Assembly: GCA_964057225.1 (NCBI GenBank)
Contig: OZ059894.1
Coordinates: forward strand, 23,900,476-23,964,475
DNA: 64,000 bases
Direction of reading: 5' to 3'
From: Auanema rhodensis
Lineage: Eukaryota > Nematoda > Chromadorea > Rhabditida > Rhabditidae
Shown: one piece after another, positions 1 to 10,208 of the stretch
Layout of the letters: each line of letters begins with the position of its first letter
Numbering within the stretch: the stretch's first letter is position 1
Position numbers and translations under genes: made by a program
The notes under the pieces: generated by a model
The model's input: only the letters and a program-made list of their open reading frames with translations
The model's database searches: none
Told to the model about the DNA's origin: nothing

Positions 1-105
1 TGAAAGATAAAGAGATGCGGTCTTCAAAATTAGATCCCCCATGTCCATATTAGTCTAAAAACAAATTTTTATTGATATTGGTGCATGGTAACCATGACTT
101 TGAAA

Positions 106-115
106 TTTACGTGAA
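106..115. other. Near-copy of the junction palindrome, TTTACGTGAA (example)
   Basis: p106-p115 matches the junction palindrome at 9 of 10 positions; only p108 T breaks the symmetry. In k263, k281 and k288 p108 is C, giving the perfect palindrome. p111 A in k184, k188, k191, k195, k201 and k253 destroys the core. It may be a diverged internal duplicate of the junction site, or a second binding site. Confidence 0.75.
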
Positions 116-140
116 CTTTAATTTATGCTAATTAAATGTA

Positions 141-148
141 CACGTGAT
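141..148 (-). other. CACGTGAT octamer, CDEI-like on the minus strand (example)
   Basis: On the minus strand this reads ATCACGTG, which fits the RTCACRTG consensus of budding-yeast centromere element CDEI, the Cbf1 site. The match is exact in nearly all monomers and is broken by p141 G (k222, k313, k326) and p146-147 AT (k59, k84, k156, k176). Eight-base matches are easily met by chance and this is not a yeast point centromere, so a functional parallel is speculative. Confidence 0.4.
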
Positions 149-170
149 GTGCACTTGGTATGTAACTCGC

Positions 171-180
171 TTCACGTGAA
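171..180. other. Junction palindrome TTCACGTGAA (example)
   Basis: A perfect 10-bp palindrome spans the chosen monomer boundary (p171 to p4) and contains the E-box/G-box hexamer CACGTG. CACGTG is a known core for bHLH and bZIP factors, but occupancy here is unknown. Variants: p173 T at k22 and k46, p174 G at k202, p175 T at k64, k87, k160, k179, k231 and k248, and p2 A at k110. Confidence 0.85.
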
Positions 181-196
181 AGATAAAGAGATGCGG

Positions 197-205
197 TTTT
201 CAAAA
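197..205. other. TTTTCAAAA dyad (example)
   Basis: p21-p29 is an inverted repeat with 4-bp arms and a central base at p25, normally C. The centre is T in nine monomers (k13, k24, k37, k48, k115, k197, k203, k295, k302) and A in three (k84, k92, k176). Together with AAATTT at p63-68 and p103-108 it forms a series of A/T-symmetric elements centred about 40 bp apart, which may favour DNA curvature or nucleosome phasing. Confidence 0.7.
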
Positions 206-258
206 TTAGATTCCCCATGTCCATATTAGTCTAAAAACAAATTTTTATTGATATTGGT

Positions 259-273
259 TCATGGTAACCATGA
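259..273. other. Per-monomer dyad CATGGT-A-ACCATG (example)
   Basis: p84-p96 is a perfect inverted repeat with 6-bp arms and a single central base (p90). In p83 T monomers, as here, the arms extend to 7 bp (TCATGGT/ACCATGA); in p83 G monomers they stay at 6 bp. It recurs in almost every monomer; arm-breaking changes were seen only at k81, k121, k251, k266 and k338. The central base is A, or G in nine monomers. It may be a dimeric protein site or a hairpin-prone element; no known factor is assigned. Confidence 0.85.
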
Positions 274-3200
274 CTTTGAAATTTACGTGAACTTTAATTT
301 ATGCTAATTAAATGTACACGTGATGTGCACTTGGTATGTAACTCGCTTCACGTGAAAGATAAAGAGATGCGGTTTTCAAAATTAGATTCCCCATGTCCAT
401 ATTAGTCTAAAAACAAATTTTTATTGATATTGGTGCATGGTAACCATGACTTTGAAATTTACGTGAACTTTAATTTATGCTAATTAAATGTACACGTGAT
501 GTGCACTTGGTATGTAACTCGCTTCACGTGAAAGATAAAGAGATGCGGTTTTCAAAATTAGATTCTTCATGTCCATATTAGTCTAAAAACAAATTTTTAT
601 TGATATTGGTTCATGGTAACCATGACTTTGAAATTTACGTGAACTTTAATTTATGCTAATTAAATGTACACGTGATGTGCACTTGGTATGTAACTCGCTT
701 CACGTGAAAGATAAAGAGATGCGGTTTTCAAAATTAGATTCCCCATGTCCATATTAGTCTAAAAACAAATTTTTATTGATATTGGTTCATGGTAACCATG
801 ACTTTGAAATTTACGTGAACTTCAATTTATGCTAATTAAATGTACACGTGATGTGCACTTGGTATGTAACTCGCTTCACGTGAAAGATAAAGAGATGCGG
901 TTTTCAAAATTAGATTCCCCATGTCCATATTAGTCTAAAAACAAATTTTTATTGATATTGGTTCATGGTAACCATGACTTTGAAATTTACGTGAACTTCA
1001 ATTTATGCTAATTAAATGTACACGTGATGTGCACTTGGTATGTAACTCGCTTCACGTGAAAGATAAAGAGATGCGGTTTTCAAAATTAGATTCCCCATGT
1101 CCATATTAGTCTAAAAACAAGTTTTTATTGATATTGGTTCATGGTAACCATGACTTTGAAATTTACGTGAACTTTAATTTATGCTAATTAAATGTACACG
1201 TGATGTGCACTTGGTATGTAACTCGCTTCACGTGAAAGATAAAGAGATGCGGTTTTCAAAATTAGATTCCCCATGTCCATATTATTCTAAAAACAAATTT
1301 TTATTGATATTGGTTCATGGTAACCATGACTTTGAAATTTACGTGAACTTCAATTTATGCTAATTAAATGTACACGTGATGTGCACTTGGTATGTAACTC
1401 GCTTCACGTGAAAGATAAAGAGATGCGGTTTTCAAAATTAGATTCCCCATGTCCATATTAGTCTAAAAACAAATTTTTATTGATATTGGTTCATGGTAAC
1501 CATGACTTTGAAATTTACGTGAACTTCAATTTATGCTAATTAAATGTACACGTGATGTGCACTTGGTATGTAACTCGCTTCACGTGAAAGATAAAGAGAT
1601 GCGGTTTTCAAAATTAGATTCCCCATGTCCATATTAGTCTAAAAACAAATTTTTATTGATATTGGTTCATGGTAACCATGACTTTGAAATTTACGTGAAC
1701 TTTAATTTATGCTAATTAAATGTACACGTGATGTGCACTTGGTATGTAACTCGCTTCACGTGAAAGATAAAGAGATGCGGTTTTCAAAATTAGATTCCCC
1801 ATGTCCATATTAGTCTAAAAACAAATTTTTATTGATATTGGTGCATGGTAACCATGACTTTGAAATTTACGTGAACTTTAATTTATGCTAATTAAATGTA
1901 CACGTGATGTGCACTTGGTATGTAACTCGCTTCACGTGAAAGATGAAGAGATGCGGTTTTCAAAATTAGATTCCCCATGTCCATATTAGTCTAAAAACAA
2001 ATTTTTATTGATATTGGTTCATGGTAACCATGACTTTGAAATTTACGTGAACTTTAATTTATGCTAATTAAATGTACACGTGATGTGCACTTGGTATGTA
2101 ACTCGCTTCACGTGAAAGATAAAGAGATGCGGTTTTTAAAATTAGATTCCCCATGTCCATATTAGTCTAAAAACAAATTTTTATTGATATTGGTGCATGG
2201 TAACCATGACTTTGAAATTTACGTGAACTTTAATTTATGCTAATTAAATGTACACGTGATGTGCACTTGGTATGTAACTCGCTTCACGTGAAAGATGAAG
2301 AGATGCGGTTTTCAAAATTAGATTCCCCATGTCCATATTAGTCTAAAAACAAATTTTTATTGATATTGGTTCATGGTAACCATGACTTTGAAATTTACGT
2401 GAACTTCAATTTATGCTAATTAAATGTACACGTGATGTGCACTTGGTATGTAACTCGCTTCACGTGAAAGATAAAGAGATGCGGTTTTCAAAATTAGATT
2501 CCCCATGTCCATATTAGGCTAAAAACAAATTTTTATTGATATTGGTTCATGGTAACCATGACTTTGAAATTTACGTGAACTTCAATTTATGCTAATTAAA
2601 TGTACACGTGATGTGCACTTGGTATGTAACTCGCTTCACGTGAAAGATAAAGAGATGCGGTTTTCAAAATTAGATTCCCCATGTCCATATTAGTCTAAAA
2701 ACAAATTTTTATTGATATTGGTTCATGGTAACCATGACTTTGAAATTTACGTGAACTTTAATTTATGCTAATTAAATGTACACGTGATGTGCACTTGGTA
2801 TGTAACTCGCTTCACGTGAAAGATAAAGAGATGCGGTTTTCAAAATTAGATTCCCCATGTCCATATTAGTCTAAAAACAAATTTTTATTGATATTGGTGC
2901 ATGGTAACCATGACTTTGAAATTTACGTGAACTTTAATTTATGCTAATTAAATGTACACGTGATGTGCACTTGGTATGTAACTCGCTTCACGTGAAAGAT
3001 GAAGAGATGCGGTTTTCAAAATTAGATTCCCCATGTCCATATTAGTCTAAAAACAAATTTTTATTGATATTGGTTCATGGTAACCATGACTTTGAAATTT
3101 ACGTGAACTTTAATTTATGCTAATTAAATGTACACGTGATGTGCACTTGGTATGTAACTCGCTTCACGTGAAAGATAAAGAGATGCGGTTTTCAAAATTA

Positions 3201-3520
3201 GATTCCCCATGTCCATATTAGTCTAAAAACAAATTTTTATTGATATTGGTGCATGGTAACCATGACTTTGAAATTTACGTGAACTTTAATTTATGCTAAT
3301 TAAATGTACACGTGATGTGCACTTGGTATGTAACTCGCTTCACGTGAAAGATAAAGAGATGCGGTTTTCAAAATTAGATTCCCCATGTCCATATTAGTCT
3401 AAAAACAAATTTTTATTGATATTGGTGCATGGTAACCATGACTTTGAAATTTACGTGAACTTTAATTTATGCTAATTAAATGTACACGTGATGTGCACTT
3501 GGTATGTAACTCGCTTCACG

Positions 3521-6500
3521 TGAAAGATAAAGAGATGCGGTTTTCAAAATTAGATCCCCCATGTCCATATTAGTCTAAAAACAAATTTTTATTGATATTG
3601 GTGCATGGTAACCATGACTTTGAAATTTACGTGAACTTTAATTTATGCTAATTAAATGTACACGTGATGTGCACTTGGTATGTAACTCGCTTCACGTGAA
3701 AGATAAAGAGATGCGGTTTTCAAAATTAGATTCCCCATGTCCATATTAGTCTAAAAACAAATTTTTATTGATATTGGTTCATGGTAACCATGACTTTGAA
3801 ATTTACGTGAACTTTAATTTATGCTAATTAAATGTACACGTGATGTGCACTTGGTATGTAACTCGCTTTACGTGAAAGATAAAGAGATGCGGTTTTCAAA
3901 ATTAGATTCCCCATGTCCATATTAGTCTAAAAACAAATTTTTATTGATATTGGTGCATGGTAACCATGACTTTGAAATTTACGTGAACTTTAATTTATGC
4001 TAATTAAATGTACACGTGATGTGCACTTGGTATGTAACTCGCTTCACGTGAAAGATAAAGAGATGCGGTTTTTAAAATTAGATTCCCCATGTCCATATTA
4101 GTCTAAAAACAAATTTTTATTGATATTGGTGCATGGTAACCATGACTTTGAAATTTACGTGAACTTTAATTTATGCTAATTAAATGTACACGTGATGTGC
4201 ACTTGGTATGTAACTCGCTTCACGTGAAAGATAAAGAGATGCGGTTTTCAAAATTAGATTCCCCATGTCCATATTAGTCTAAAAACAAATTTTTATTGAT
4301 ATTGGTGCATGGTAACCATGACTTTGAAATTTACGTGAACTTTAATTTATGCTAATTAAATGTACACGTGATGTGCACTTGGTATGTAACTCGCTTCACG
4401 TGAAAGATAAAGAGATGCGGTTTTCAAAATTAGATTCTTCATGTCCATATTAGTCTAAAAACAAATTTTTATTGATATTGGTTCATGGTAACCATGACTT
4501 TGAAATTTACGTGAACTTTAATTTATGCTAATTAAATGTACACGTGATGTGCACTTGGTATGTAACTCGCTTCACGTGAAAGATAAAGAGATGCGGTTTT
4601 CAAAATTAGATTCCCCATGTCCATATTAGTCTAAAAACAAATTTTTATTGATATTGGTTCATGGTAACCATGACTTTGAAATTTACGTGAACTTCAATTT
4701 ATGCTAATTAAATGTACACGTGATGTGCACTTGGTATGTAACTCGCTTCACGTGAAAGATAAAGAGATGCGGTTTTCAAAATTAGATTCCCCATGTCCAT
4801 ATTAGTCTAAAAACAAATTTTTATTGATATTGGTTCATGGTAACCATGACTTTGAAATTTACGTGAACTTCAATTTATGCTAATTAAATGTACACGTGAT
4901 GTGCACTTGGTATGTAACTCGCTTCACGTGAAAGATAAAGAGATGCGGTTTTCAAAATTAGATTCCCCATGTCCATATTAGTCTAAAAACGAATTTTTAT
5001 TGATATTGGTTCATGGTAACCATGACTTTGAAATTTACGTGAACTTTAATTTATGCTAATTAAATGTACACGTGATGTGCACTTGGTATGTAACTCGCTT
5101 CACGTGAAAGATAAAGAGATGCGGTTTTCAAAATTAGATTCCCCATGTCCATATTATTCTAAAAACAAATTTTTATTGATATTGGTTCATGGTAACCATG
5201 ACTTTGAAATTTACGTGAACTTTAATTTATGCTAATTAAATGTACACGTGATGTGCACTTGGTATGTAACTCGCTTCACGTGAAAGATAAAGAGATGCGG
5301 TTTTCAAAATTAGATTCCCCATGTCCATATTAGTCTAAAAACAAATTTTTATTGATATTGGTTCATGGTAACCATGACTTTGAAATTTACGTGAACTTCA
5401 ATTTATGCTAATTAAATGTACACGTGATGTGCACTTGGTATGTAACTCGCTTCACGTGAAAGATAAAGAGATGCGGTTTTCAAAATTAGATTCCCCATGT
5501 CCATATTAGTCTAAAAACAAATTTTTATTGATATTGGTTCATGGTAACCATGACTTTGAAATTTACGTGAACTTCAATTTATGCTAATTAAATGTACACG
5601 TGATGTGCACTTGGTATGTAACTCGCTTCACGTGAAAGATAAAGAGATGCGGTTTTCAAAATTAGATTCCCCATGTCCATATTAGTCTAAAAACAAATTT
5701 TTATTGATATTGGTTCATGGTAACCATGACTTTGAAATTTACGTGAACTTTAATTTATGCTAATTAAATGTACACGTGATGTGCACTTGGTATGTAACTC
5801 GCTTCACGTGAAAGATAAAGAAATGCGGTTTTCAAAATTAGATTCCCCATGTCCATATTAGTCTAAAAACAAATTTTTATTGATATTGGTGCATGGTAAC
5901 CATGACTTTGAAATTTACGTGAACTTTAATTTATGCTAATTAAATGTACACGTGATGTGCCCTTGGTATGTAACTCGCTTCACGTGAAAGATAAAGAGAT
6001 GCGGTTTTCAAAATTAGATTCCCCATGTCCATATTAGTCTAAAAACAAATTTTTATTGATATTGGTGCATGGTAACCATGACTTTGAAATTTACGTGAAC
6101 TTTAATTTATGCTAATTAAATGTACACGTGATGTGCACTTGGTATGTAACTCGCTTCACGTGAAAGATGAAGAGATGCGGTTTTCAAAATTAGATTCCCC
6201 ATGTCCATATTAGTCTAAAAACAAATTTTTATTGATATTGGTTCATGGTAACCATGACTTTGAAATTTACGTGAACTTTAATTTATGCTAATTAAATGTA
6301 CACGTGATGTGCACTTGGTATGTAACTCGCTTCACGTGAAAGATAAAGAGATGCGGTTTTTAAAATTAGATTCCCCATGTCCATATTAGTCTAAAAACAA
6401 ATTTTTATTGATATTGGTGCATGGTAACCATGACTTTGAAATTTACGTGAACTTTAATTTATGCTAATTAAATGTACACGTGATGTGCACTTGGTATGTA

Positions 6501-7744
6501 ACTCGCTTCACGTGAAAGATGAAGAGATGCGGTTTTCAAAATTAGATTCCCCATGTCCATATTAGTCTAAAAACAAATTTTTATTGATATTGGTTCATGG
6601 TAACCATGACTTTGAAATTTACGTGAACTTCAATTTATGCTAATTAAATGTACACGTGATGTGCACTTGGTATGTAACTCGCTTCACGTGAAAGATAAAG
6701 AGATGCGGTTTTCAAAATTAGATTCCCCATGTCCATATTAGGCTAAAAACAAATTTTTATTGATATTGGTTCATGGTAACCATGACTTTGAAATTTACGT
6801 GAACTTCAATTTATGCTAATTAAATGTACACGTGATGTGCACTTGGTATGTAACTCGCTTCACGTGAAAGATAAAGAGATGCGGTTTTCAAAATTAGATT
6901 CCCCATGTCCATATTAGTCTAAAAACAAATTTTTATTGATATTGGTTCATGGTAACCATGACTTTGAAATTTACGTGAACTTTAATTTATGCTAATTAAA
7001 TGTACACGTGATGTGCACTTGGTATGTAACTCGCTTCACGTGAAAGATAAAGAGATGCGGTTTTCAAAATTAGATTCCCCATGTCCATATTAGTTTAAAA
7101 ACAAATTTTTATTGATATTGGTGCATGGTAACCATGACTTTGAAATTTACGTGAACTTTAATTTATGCTAATTAAATGTACACGTGATGTGCACTTGGTA
7201 TGTAACTCGCTTCACGTGAAAGATGAAGAGATGCGGTTTTCAAAATTAGATTCCCCATGTCCATATTAGTCTAAAAACAAATTTTTATTGATATTGGTTC
7301 ATGGTAACCATGACTTTGAAATTTACGTGAACTTTAATTTATGCTAATTAAATGTACACGTGATGTGCACTTGGTATGTAACTCGCTTCACGTGAAAGAT
7401 AAAGAGATGCGGTTTTCAAAATTAGATTCCCCATGTCCATATTAGTCTAAAAACAAATTTTTATTGATATTGGTGCATGGTAACCATGACTTTGAAATTT
7501 ACGTGAACTTTAATTTATGCTAATTAAATGTACACGTGATGTGCACTTGGTATGTAACTCGCTTCACGTGAAAGATAAAGAGATGCGGTTTTCAAAATTA
7601 GATTCCCCATGTCCATATTAGTCTAAAAACAAATTTTTATTGATATTGGTGCATGGTAACCATGACTTTGAAATTTACGTGAACTTTAATTTATGCTAAT
7701 TAAATGTACACGTGATGTGCACTTGGTATGTAACTCGCTTCACG
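3521..7744 (+). repeat. Higher-order repeat copy B (24 monomers, 4224 bp)
   Basis: Monomers k21-k44, the most complete copy. Markers in order: p36 C (k21), p173 T (k22), p25 T (k24), p38-39 TT (k26), p63 G (k29), p53 T (k30), p14 A with p153 C (k34), p9 G (k36), p25 T (k37), p9 G (k38), p54 G (k39), p55 T (k41), p9 G (k42). The p36 C monomer recurs at k45, exactly 4224 bp downstream, followed by the same markers. Confidence 0.9.
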
Positions 7745-10208
7745 TGAAAGATAAAGAGATGCGGTTTTCAAAATTAGATCCCCCATGTCCATATTAGTCT
7801 AAAAACAAATTTTTATTGATATTGGTGCATGGTAACCATGACTTTGAAATTTACGTGAACTTTAATTTATGCTAATTAAATGTACACGTGATGTGCACTT
7901 GGTATGTAACTCGCTTCACGTGAAAGATAAAGAGATGCGGTTTTCAAAATTAGATTCCCCATGTCCATATTAGTCTAAAAACAAATTTTTATTGATATTG
8001 GTTCATGGTAACCATGACTTTGAAATTTACGTGAACTTTAATTTATGCTAATTAAATGTACACGTGATGTGCACTTGGTATGTAACTCGCTTTACGTGAA
8101 AGATAAAGAGATGCGGTTTTCAAAATTAGATTCCCCATGTCCATATTAGTCTAAAAACAAATTTTTATTGATATTGGTGCATGGTAACCATGACTTTGAA
8201 ATTTACGTGAACTTTAATTTATGCTAATTAAATGTACACGTGATGTGCACTTGGTATGTAACTCGCTTCACGTGAAAGATAAAGAGATGCGGTTTTTAAA
8301 ATTAGATTCCCCATGTCCATATTAGTCTAAAAACAAATTTTTATTGATATTGGTGCATGGTAACCATGACTTTGAAATTTACGTGAACTTTAATTTATGC
8401 TAATTAAATGTACACGTGATGTGCACTTGGTATGTAACTCGCTTCACGTGAAAGATAAAGAGATGCGGTTTTCAAAATTAGATTCCCCATGTCCATATTA
8501 GTCTAAAAACAAATTTTTATTGATATTGGTGCATGGTAACCATGACTTTGAAATTTACGTGAACTTTAATTTATGCTAATTAAATGTACACGTGATGTGC
8601 ACTTGGTATGTAACTCGCTTCACGTGAAAGATAAAGAGATGCGGTTTTCAAAATTAGATTCTTCATGTCCATATTAGTCTAAAAACAAATTTTTATTGAT
8701 ATTGGTTCATGGTAACCATGACTTTGAAATTTACGTGAACTTTAATTTATGCTAATTAAATGTACACGTGATGTGCACTTGGTATGTAACTCGCTTCACG
8801 TGAAAGATAAAGAGATGCGGTTTTCAAAATTAGATTCCCCATGTCCATATTAGTCTAAAAACAAATTTTTATTGATATTGGTTCATGGTAACCATGACTT
8901 TGAAATTTACGTGAACTTCAATTTATGCTAATTAAATGTACACGTGATGTGCACTTGGTATGTAACTCGCTTCACGTGAAAGATAAAGAGATGCGGTTTT
9001 CAAAATTAGATTCCCCATGTCCATATTAGTCTAAAAACAAATTTTTATTGATATTGGTTCATGGTAACCATGACTTTGAAATTTACGTGAACTTCAATTT
9101 ATGCTAATTAAATGTACACGTGATGTGCACTTGGTATGTAACTCGCTTCACGTGAAAGATAAAGAGATGCGGTTTTCAAAATTAGATTCCCCATGTCCAT
9201 ATTAGTCTAAAAACGAATTTTTATTGATATTGGTTCATGGTAACCATGACTTTGAAATTTACGTGAACTTTAATTTATGCTAATTAAATGTACACGTGAT
9301 GTGCACTTGGTATGTAACTCGCTTCACGTGAAAGATAAAGAGATGCGGTTTTCAAAATTAGATTCCCCATGTCCATATTATTCTAAAAACAAATTTTTAT
9401 TGATATTGGTTCATGGTAACCATGACTTTGAAATTTACGTGAACTTTAATTTATGCTAATTAAATGTACACGTGATGTGCACTTGGTATGTAACTCGCTT
9501 CACGTGAAAGATAAAGAGATGCGGTTTTCAAAATTAGATTCCCCATGTCCATATTAGTCTAAAAACAAATTTTTATTGATATTGGTTCATGGTAACCATG
9601 ACTTTGAAATTTACGTGAACTTCAATTTATGCTAATTAAATGTACACGTGATGTGCACTTGGTATGTAACTCGCTTCACGTGAAAGATAAAGAGATGCGG
9701 TTTTCAAAATTAGATTCCCCATGTCCATATTAGTCTAAAAACAAATTTTTATTGATATTGGTTCATGGTAACCATGACTTTGAAATTTACGTGAACTTCA
9801 ATTTATGCTAATTAAATGTACACGTGATGTGCACTTGGTATGTAACTCGCTTCACGTGAAAGATAAAGAGATGCGGTTTTCAAAATTAGATTCCCCATGT
9901 CCATATTAGTCTAAAAACAAATTTTTATTGATATTGGTTCATGGTAACCATGACTTTGAAATTTACGTGAACTTTAATTTATGCTAATTAAATGTACACG
10001 TGATGTGCACTTGGTATGTAACTCGCTTCACGTGAAAGATAAAGAAATGCGGTTTTCAAAATTAGATTCCCCATGTCCATATTAGTCTAAAAACAAATTT
10101 TTATTGATATTGGTGCATGGTAACCATGACTTTGAAATTTACGTGAACTTTAATTTATGCTAATTAAATGTACACGTGATGTGCCCTTGGTATGTAACTC
10201 GCTTCACG
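7745..10208 (+). repeat. Higher-order repeat copy C (first 14 monomers)
   Basis: Monomers k45-k58 repeat k21-k34 marker for marker: p36 C, p173 T, p25 T, p38-39 TT, p63 G, p53 T, then p14 A with p153 C. I saw no difference at the diagnostic sites. After k58 the order breaks: k59 has AT at p146-147 and k60 onwards follows another pattern, so this copy is joined to a different domain at about 10209. The lack of private changes suggests a recent duplication. Confidence 0.9.

Larger units (their letters stand above)
177..352 (+). repeat. Reference monomer of the satellite
   Basis: This monomer is close to consensus and serves as a map. In order it holds an A/G-rich start (p1-p20), a TTTTCAAAA dyad (p21-29), a C-rich tetrad (p37-40), an A/T-rich tract around AAATTT (p57-72), the dyad CATGGTAACCATG (p84-96), a second AAATTT (p103-108) running into TTTACGTGAA (p106-115), an AT-rich stretch with TAATTA (p129-134), CACGTGAT (p141-148), GTGCAC (p150-155), and the palindrome TTCACGTGAA across the junction into the next monomer (p171 to p4). 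The two commonest polymorphisms are p83 (G or T, just before the CATGG dyad) and p119 (T or C). The starting phase is arbitrary because the array is circularly permutable. Confidence 0.95.
1..3520 (+). repeat. Higher-order repeat copy A (20 monomers)
   Basis: Monomers k1-k20. The variant order is p36 C (k1), p38-39 TT (k4), p65 G (k7), p53 T (k8), p9 G (k12), p25 T (k13), p9 G (k14), p54 G (k15), p9 G (k18). The same order occurs in the next 24 monomers, but this copy lacks about four monomers: two between k3 and k4, and about two between k8 and k12. It is therefore a shortened version of the 4224-bp unit, shortened in whole-monomer steps. k1 also has a private C at p22. Confidence 0.85.

Noticed and set aside
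177-352. tRNA, 5S rRNA or other RNA gene as the repeat unit
   Set aside because: The monomer is about 32% G+C and I see no A-box/B-box pair, cloverleaf, rRNA motif or terminator-flanked transcript.
1181-1363. 60-residue open reading frame, and its seven near-identical copies at 5053, 9277, 17197, 18605, 21597, 24237 and 26349
   Set aside because: Each lies inside the satellite and exists only because p53 T removes a stop. 176 is not a multiple of 3, so the frame shifts in the next monomer and always ends after 183 nt. Synonymous constraint, a start context and a promoter are not evident.
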